Source: Willaertia magna | Taxonomy: Eukaryota > Heterolobosea > Eutetramitea > Acrasida > Naegleriidae | Direction: 5' to 3' | DNA length: 12,272 nt | NCBI GenBank assembly: GCA_902984215.1 | Contig: CADWAF010000307.1 | Location: forward strand, 1 to 12,272 | Part shown: piece by piece, positions 7,271-12,272 of the stretch | Layout: each line of letters opens with the position of its first letter | Position numbering within the stretch: position 1 is the stretch's first letter | The notes under the pieces: model-generated | The model's input: only the letters and a program-made list of their open reading frames with translations | Told to the model about the DNA's origin: nothing | Database searches by the model: none | Position numbers and translations under genes: made by a program

Positions 7271-9265
7271 ATGGTTAATGTTCAAAGTAAACCTACCGTC
7301 GGAGAAGCCTTGATTGAAACCTTTACAGGTTTAACAGATTTAGTTAAAGCCATAGGAGTATTACCATCATGGCTACAAAATAAAAGAAGTACTAAATACA
7401 TTGGAGTATCTTCAGCTCTAGGTACTGTTGGTATTATTGGATTATTTAAATATTGGAAATATAAAAGAAATTTACAAAAAGAGATTGAAAAGCCTTCTAA
7501 AGGAAGAGTTAAAGCTAATATTGATATGCAATTCTTAGGAAGATTAAGATTATTAATTTCAATTGTTGTTCCTTCAATTAAATCTAAAGAGTTTTTACAA
7601 TTAATTGCTATAACAGTTGTTGTTATTTTAAGAACATTAGTTAGTAATTGGTTAAGTAGTTTATCAGGTGATATCTCTGCAGCTTTAATTAATTTAGATT
7701 TTAAACAATTTATGATTATTCTTGGTTATACTTCTTTATTATCATTTGTTTCTGCAATTTTAGCACCAAGTTTAAAATATTTAATTTCTAAATTACAATT
7801 AGTTTGGAGAATATCATTAACTAAATATATTCATAGTAAATATCTTAGAAATATGATGTATTATAAAACTGCTAATTTAGATACTGGAATTAATGATCCT
7901 GACCAAACTATTTCTCAAGATGTTGATAAATTCTGTGAAGGTATTTGTGGATTATATGCTAATTTAGTTAAACCTATTGCTGATGTAGTTGTTTATACTT
8001 ATCAATTCTTAAAGATTGTTGGTCCTGGTGGTCCATTAGTTGTATTAGGATATATGACATTCTCTTTTATATTTATGGCTATTTTAAGACCACCATTTGG
8101 TACAATGACATCTAAATTACAAGATTTAGAAAGTAAATTTAGACATTGTCATTATCGTACATCTGTCAATAGTGAATCTATTGCATTCTATACTGGTGAT
8201 GCATTAGAGAAATCTGTTGCTGATGAAGCATTCTATAATTTATTTGAACATAAAAGAAAGTTAATTGAATCTAAATGGTTATTTGGATTATTTAATGATT
8301 TCTTTGTTTTTAATTTACCTCAAGCTGTCAGTTGGTTAATTGCAATGTATCCTGTTTTCTTTGGAATGTTAAAGAATGCTGATCAAATTGAATTAGCAAG
8401 AGTTTTAAGATATTTAGCAGCTGTTGTTTCACATGAATTTACAGCAATTGGTGAAATTATTCATTTACACACTCGTTTATCTGAATTATCAGGTTATGCT
8501 GCAAATATTTGTCAATTACTTGAAACTATGGATCAACTTGAAACTATTGATAAAGATAAGAAACAAAAACATTTAAAAGAAGGTGAAAATATTAAATTTG
8601 AAAATGTTCATTTAAAAACACCAACTGGTCATAATTTAGTTAAGAAATTAAGTTTTGAAGTATTTAGAAGTACACCACAAAAGAGAAATAATATTTTAAT
8701 TACAGGTCCTAATGGTACAGGTAAAAGTTCAATATTTAGAGTATTGGCTGGATTATGGTATGTAGATGATGGTACAATTTATAAGCCAGGTGGTTTAGGA
8801 AAGAGTTCAGAGATTTATTATGTTCCTCAAAAGCCTTATAATATATTTGGTACTTTACGTGAACAAATTATTTATCCTGATGATCCAAACAGTGAAAAAT
8901 CTAAGAGTATTTCTAATGAACAATTAAAAGAATATTTACGTAGAGTTAAGATTGCTTATATAGCTGACAGAGAAGGTTGGGAACTTGAAAAGAATTGGGA
9001 TGATATTTTATCTTTAGGTGAACAACAAAGATTAGCTATGGCTAGAGTTCTTTATCATAAACCTGCTTATGCAATTTTGGATGAATGTACTTCAGCTGTG
9101 TCAACTGATGTTGAATCTCATTTATATAGAGAATGTCAGAAGGAGTGTATTTCTTGTGTTACAATTTCTTTACGTCCTGCCCTTATTCCACTTCATGATT
9201 GGGAATTAAAATTAGAAGAAGAAGAACCAAAACTATTACCAATTGAACATCATCACCTTAAATAA
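7271..9265 (+). CDS. peroxisomal ABCD-family half-transporter (PMP70/ALD type)
   Basis: The 664-residue protein has the length of ABCD1-3. Two half-transporters pair in the peroxisome membrane to import fatty acids or their CoA esters. Hydrophobic segments lie at about 44-62, 107-128, 146-166, 225-245, 250-272 and 350-368. The ABCD-specific NDPDQ segment (208-212) and the EAA-like NSESIAFYTG (300-309) are present. In the nucleotide-binding domain, Walker A GPNGTGKS is at 479-486, the Q-loop Gln at 520, the signature LSLGEQQ at 580-586, and Walker B ILDE at 602-605 with Glu605 kept. The D-loop region SAVSTDVE follows. The switch (H-loop) histidine expected in TISHRPAL is Leu634. No intron. The ATG at 7271 follows an A-rich leader. 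Which ABCD subtype and substrate cannot be decided. Confidence 0.93.
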   Translation: MVNVQSKPTVGEALIETFTGLTDLVKAIGVLPSWLQNKRSTKYIGVSSALGTVGIIGLFKYWKYKRNLQKEIEKPSKGRVKANIDMQFLGRLRLLISIVVPSIKSKEFLQLIAITVVVILRTLVSNWLSSLSGDISAALINLDFKQFMIILGYTSLLSFVSAILAPSLKYLISKLQLVWRISLTKYIHSKYLRNMMYYKTANLDTGINDPDQTISQDVDKFCEGICGLYANLVKPIADVVVYTYQFLKIVGPGGPLVVLGYMTFSFIFMAILRPPFGTMTSKLQDLESKFRHCHYRTSVNSESIAFYTGDALEKSVADEAFYNLFEHKRKLIESKWLFGLFNDFFVFNLPQAVSWLIAMYPVFFGMLKNADQIELARVLRYLAAVVSHEFTAIGEIIHLHTRLSELSGYAANICQLLETMDQLETIDKDKKQKHLKEGENIKFENVHLKTPTGHNLVKKLSFEVFRSTPQKRNNILITGPNGTGKSSIFRVLAGLWYVDDGTIYKPGGLGKSSEIYYVPQKPYNIFGTLREQIIYPDDPNSEKSKSISNEQLKEYLRRVKIAYIADREGWELEKNWDDILSLGEQQRLAMARVLYHKPAYAILDECTSAVSTDVESHLYRECQKECISCVTISLRPALIPLHDWELKLEEEEPKLLPIEHHHLK

Positions 9266-9292
9266 ATATTTTGTTATAACATTTATAATTAA

Positions 9293-9529
9293 TTGTATCC
9301 ATCCTTACAAAATGACTTCTACACTGTAATTTTCGATAAATCGATTGAACTTCAATTTGAACACAAAGTAAAAATTGAATTTGAATTCAAAGATAGATTT
9401 GAGGGACAATTAAAATTTATATTTTCAAACAAAATAATTCACAAAACAACAAATAACAAAAAAAACAATCTAACAATCTCTTTTGAGACAGCACTGTATT
9501 ATATTGTACAAAATGTTGCATCTAATTAA
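9293..9529 (+). pseudogene. possible decayed partial copy of the MJ1316 domain
   Basis: This 78-codon open frame has no ATG and starts only at TTG, so it is unlikely to be translated alone. Part of it resembles the intact gene downstream. Here FDKSI, then 14 residues later EFKDRFEGQLKF; there WDETL, then 11 residues later IYKDRFEGNIKI. Both have the same order, and a 14-nt exact DNA match lies inside (9389-9402 against 9696-9709). The later half (RIQTL, FWDK, RIDL) is not found. It may be a tandem-duplication relic, an unrecognised exon, or chance in AT-rich leader sequence. Confidence 0.3.
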
Positions 9530-10058
9530 TAACACTAACATTGTAAATAATAATGATAATTATATTTTACAAACAGATGAAGAATTATTAAAAATTAAGA
9601 AAAAACAAAGTTTAACAAGATGTAAAGAAATAATTAATAGATTACATTGGGACGAAACATTAAATGATGTTTTACAACATTTTTCATTTATTTATAAAGA
9701 TAGATTTGAAGGAAATATTAAAATTTCATATCAAGAATATTTAAATAGTGAATTAAAAGATGATTTACCTGAACATAGAATTCAAACTTTAATTTATAGA
9801 GATATTCATATATTTTGGGATAAAAATAAAAGAATTGATTTAACTAGAAATGATGAAATTTATAATTTAATTAATCAATATAATAATCAAAATGTTTCTG
9901 TAAATAATAATATTAATAAGGAAAGCAAAAAGAAAGTTAAAAGAACAATTGTCAAGGTTGACATGTTAAATGATAAAACAGAAATAGATTATGACTCTGA
10001 AGATGATTATTTAGAATATTATGATGAATATGATTCAAAGTATGGAAAATACTTGTAA
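9513..10058 (+). CDS. MJ1316 (DUF504) RNA cyclic-group end recognition domain protein
   Basis: The 181-residue protein contains one MJ1316/DUF504 domain at about 32-112, a family found in archaea and in eukaryotic LENG9-like proteins and proposed to recognise RNA with 2',3'-cyclic phosphate ends. Landmarks are the R43-L-H-W46-D47 turn, YKDRFEG (61-67), PEHRI (86-90), FWDK (101-104) and RIDL (107-110). The N-terminal 20 residues are Asn-rich. The linker (about 118-145) is Asn/Lys-rich and the tail (158-181) is acidic with many Tyr. No partner enzyme domain (2H phosphoesterase, ligase or polymerase) is fused, unlike LENG9. The ATG at 9513 is the first ATG in frame; a longer form would need TTG at 9483. 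It converges on and overlaps the F-box/Rho gene by 24 nt. Confidence 0.82.
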   Translation: MLHLINNTNIVNNNDNYILQTDEELLKIKKKQSLTRCKEIINRLHWDETLNDVLQHFSFIYKDRFEGNIKISYQEYLNSELKDDLPEHRIQTLIYRDIHIFWDKNKRIDLTRNDEIYNLINQYNNQNVSVNNNINKESKKKVKRTIVKVDMLNDKTEIDYDSEDDYLEYYDEYDSKYGKYL

Positions 10059-11279
10059 ATTTAAAAGTAAATTATTCAATTCCATTTTACATGTTTTTTT
10101 TGTTTCTATACATCTATGGAGTGATATTTTTGTAAACTCTTGTAAAATCAACACCAAGTGAAGTCCAATTCTTTTTGCCAATGCCTCTCCTTCCTCTTTA
10201 CTTATTGGTACAGAATTACGCTTATTCTTCATAGAATTAAATAATACCTTTTTATTTTCTCTTAAATCAATTTTTGTTCCACATAATACAATTGGTGTTC
10301 GTGGACAATAAGATTGTATTTCTTGAAACCATTTTCTGAAAGAGTAAATGTTTTAATATTAACTGTAGTAGCAAACACTTACCCTTCAATATTTTCAAAA
10401 CTCGATTCTCTGTCAACAGAGAAACATAATAACAAAATGTCAGAGTTGGGATAACTTAAAAATCTTATTCTTTCGTATTCCTATATTTAATTCAATAAGA
10501 AATAAACCAAAATTATTAAAACACTTACGTCTTGTCCAGCACTACAAAATTAAAATTTAAAAATTATTACAACTTACGTATCCCATAAATTAACATTAAA
10601 TCTTTTTTTAAAAGAAACAGTTATATTATAATTTTCCATTACTGTAGGAATATATTCCACATTTTTAATATTTGGAATATTTTCACCAAGTACCATTATC
10701 ATACATGTCTAATTTGAAGTGATTGATTGTAAGGTAATTGAATTTCTGACTTACTTTTCCAACAGCTCCATCGCCAACTGTAACCATTTTACAATCCCAT
10801 GGTTCTTTTGGAGTAAATTCTTTCATTATTTCTAATCCCTTTTGTAAAAGAGTTTGTTTGTTTAATAAAATCGCATCGTTTTTAAATTTTATTTTAGAAA
10901 GTCTATCTTTTTGAACTTTTTGGACATTTTCAATAATCTGTTTAAAAAATTTAATAATTTCATTTTTGTAATCTTTTGTTGTTGATTGTAAAACATTTGT
11001 AATTTGTTTTTTAATATCTTTTGTCTCTTGTTGATTGTAATAAATATACTGATAACTATGTTTATTCGAAGGTAAATAGTATTCAGTAATAATTGTTTGA
11101 AAATGTTCTTTCCAAAATAGATCATCATTACTTAATTGTGACAAACTAAATCTTTTCGAAACACAATTCACATTACAAAGGGATGAAATATCTAAAAAAT
11201 TTAAAATTAATTTCTTTTCATCGTCACTTAATATCTCTTCAAACTTATGAAAAGAAATTCTTTCCTTCAGCAAAGACAT
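10035..11279 (-). CDS. F-box / Rho-family GTPase fusion protein, five exons
   Basis: Exons are 11279-10755, 10708-10578, 10541-10529, 10480-10383 and 10335-10035, giving 355 residues. Residues about 11-60 form an F-box (LILNFLDISSLCNVNCVSKRF, then DDLFWKEHF), which in this family binds SKP1 of SCF ubiquitin ligases. Residues 61-160 are Lys/Gln-rich and mostly helical. Residues 163-300 are a Rho/Rac-like GTPase: G1 GDGAVGKT (169-176), switch I YIPTVMENY with Thr197, G3 DTAGQ with Gln222, SYPNSD, CFSV, SFENIEGKW, and G4 GTKID (275-279). A Rho-type insert and SKEEGEALAKRIG follow. Past this point the usual G5 (CSAL-like) motif is not visible and there is no C-terminal CAAX box, so the end may be wrong, frameshifted or truly divergent. 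All four splice junctions restore conserved Rho sequence. The SCF role is inferred. Confidence 0.85.
10336..10382 (-). other. intron 4 (47 nt) of the F-box/Rho gene
   Basis: The donor is GTAAGT and the acceptor CTCTTTCAG, the only one here with a clear pyrimidine tract. It joins SFENIE to GKWFQEI, the Rho pattern SFENxxxKW. Confidence 0.92.
10481..10528 (-). other. intron 3 (48 nt) of the F-box/Rho gene
   Basis: The donor is GTAAGT and the acceptor AAATATAG. Splicing in phase 0 joins AGQD to EYERIRFLSYP, the normal switch II continuation of Rho proteins. Confidence 0.9.
10542..10577 (-). other. intron 2 (36 nt) of the F-box/Rho gene
   Basis: The donor is GTAAGT and the acceptor TTTTGTAG. 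It splits the Thr codon of the DTAGQ motif after its second base. At 36 nt it is the shortest intron in the window. Confidence 0.9.
10709..10754 (-). other. intron 1 (46 nt) of the F-box/Rho gene
   Basis: The donor is GTAAGT and the acceptor CAAATTAG. Splicing in phase 0 joins GDGAVGK to TCMIM, completing the P-loop GDGAVGKT. Confidence 0.92.
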
Positions 11280-11371
11280 TTTTTTTTCAATATTTATTTT
11301 TTTAAAAGGCTTTAAATTTGAATTTATTTATTTGTAGAATACTAACGAACTACAGTATAGCCCTCGTTTAC

Positions 11372-12272
11372 TTAATCAAAAACAAGTAAGTCAGAGGTTC
11401 CTAAGGGAAGGAAATTGCCATGAAATCCATAAGGCACTCTTCTAGGTAGTTCTATTTGACAAATTGGTTCTTCTTTCATTGTTTTTCCATCAAAAATACA
11501 AAAAGTAGAAATATCTTGTTCTGCATGATAAACAAAACTAACAATATAAACGTCATCTTGATTATCTGTGACATTCCAATTTTCCTTTTTGATTACGGAT
11601 ATTTCTCCAATATTTCCTCTTACATTTAATTTTGTAAAAGTTAATTCTTGCAGATCCACCTTAATAATATTATTCATATAAAAAACACATTCTTCTGAGC
11701 TTTCACTATAATAAAAATATCTATTATTTGGTTGACCAACAAAATCATTTAAAATTACAGGAAAATCACCTAATGGTAAAGTTGTCAATTCTCCATTCAT
11801 TACATGTCCTTCCTTACTAACTTCTTTGCACTTTAAAAACTCTTCAGTTATCTGATTTGTTTCTAAATTAAATGTATAAACATAAGGTTTAGATGAATTT
11901 TCTTTTGTTGAATTAAATGGATTCATTTCCATATCAAATTTATCTAATCTACAACATGTTAACTTAATGACCTTTCCATCTTGTTCTTCTTTTGCATGGA
12001 TATAATGGAAAACGTAACAAGGATCTGCTTCGAACCAGTAAATCTTATTTGGTATTTCCTTGTTGTCTTTTGTAAATGTAGTTGAACCATTTTCATTGTA
12101 AAATCTAGGAAATATCGCAAAATATGATTTCTTACTACTGTCAAAGGTCAAAGGACTCTTATTTTGTAAAATTGAATCTAAATCTAAAATTAAAGGGAAG
12201 AAACCAATAATTGTATAATTTTCTGTAATTTCAAAATCATGAATCATTGTGACATAAGGTAATTCTTTTAAC
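11372..12272 (-). CDS. carotenoid oxygenase (RPE65/CCD) family protein, C-terminal part; 5' end outside window
   Basis: The frame runs off the window: eight codons (LKELPYVT) precede the first in-window Met at 12247, so that Met is internal. The family uses non-haem iron(II) held by four histidines to cleave or isomerise carotenoids, apocarotenoids or stilbenes. Two ligands are visible: His in MIHDFEITENY (codon 12241-12239) and His near the end in VPYGFHGNF (codon 11422-11420). The second-shell Glu in IGEISVI is present. The one expected before FP in the E-F-P motif is Asp (GDFP, codon 11767-11765). The first two histidines lie upstream, outside the window. The reading frame is uninterrupted, with no intron in this part. 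It lies 92 nt upstream of the F-box/Rho gene, on the same strand. The substrate cannot be told. Confidence 0.9.
   Translation of the reverse strand, partial: LKELPYVTMIHDFEITENYTIIGFFPLILDLDSILQNKSPLTFDSSKKSYFAIFPRFYNENGSTTFTKDNKEIPNKIYWFEADPCYVFHYIHAKEEQDGKVIKLTCCRLDKFDMEMNPFNSTKENSSKPYVYTFNLETNQITEEFLKCKEVSKEGHVMNGELTTLPLGDFPVILNDFVGQPNNRYFYYSESSEECVFYMNNIIKVDLQELTFTKLNVRGNIGEISVIKKENWNVTDNQDDVYIVSFVYHAEQDISTFCIFDGKTMKEEPICQIELPRRVPYGFHGNFLPLGTSDLLVFD

Noticed and set aside
9483..9512. TTG-initiated N-terminal extension of the MJ1316 protein
   Set aside because: Nuclear genes normally use ATG; the ATG at 9513 is the first in frame and leaves the whole domain intact.
10889..11128. Second minus-strand frame within the F-box/Rho first exon
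   Set aside because: Shifted-frame shadow; the overlapping frame carries the F-box and P-loop.
11959..12144. Second minus-strand frame within the carotenoid-oxygenase gene
   Set aside because: Shifted-frame shadow of a conserved protein.

Overview
The window is nuclear DNA of a microbial eukaryote. Genes are separated by short AT-rich gaps and several are broken by tiny introns (36-48 nt inside coding sequence) that all begin GTAAGT and end AG. Coding sequence is AT-rich, and many proteins carry asparagine runs. A pyrophosphate-type phosphofructokinase, a peroxisomal ABC transporter, a Rho GTPase and a VIPAS39 homologue occur together. I infer a free-living amoeboflagellate of the Heterolobosea (Naegleria or a relative such as Willaertia). 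A dictyostelid or other amoeba is not formally excluded.

Layout, left to right. (1) 32-2186, minus: a VIPAS39/SPE-39 homologue in two exons. (2) 2335-3069, plus: quinoid dihydropteridine reductase, divergent from gene 1. (3) 3147-3947, plus: an unrecognised Asn-rich protein. (4) 3979-5292, minus: PPi-dependent phosphofructokinase in two coding exons, with a probable extra intron in its 5' UTR. (5) 5773-7002, minus: an unrecognised basic, charged protein. (6) 7271-9265, plus: a peroxisomal ABCD half-transporter whose switch histidine is replaced by leucine. (7) 9513-10058, plus: a small MJ1316-domain (RNA cyclic-end recognition) protein. It is preceded at about 9293-9529 by an ATG-less reading frame that looks like a diverged copy of part of the same domain. 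(8) 10035-11279, minus: a five-exon gene joining an N-terminal F-box to a C-terminal Rho-family GTPase. One exon is only 13 nt and encodes the switch II AGQD. (9) 11372 to the window end, minus: the C-terminal part of a carotenoid-oxygenase (RPE65) family protein, whose 5' end lies outside the window.

The genes do not form a pathway. They are housekeeping and signalling genes from trafficking, pterin recycling, glycolysis, peroxisomal import, RNA-end biology, ubiquitin/Rho signalling and apocarotenoid or stilbene chemistry. The most notable object is the F-box-Rho fusion. By domain logic it could act like animal RhoBTB (a Rho domain tied to a cullin adaptor), but through SKP1-CUL1 instead of CUL3. 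No tRNA, rRNA, CRISPR array, transposon or viral sequence was recognised.
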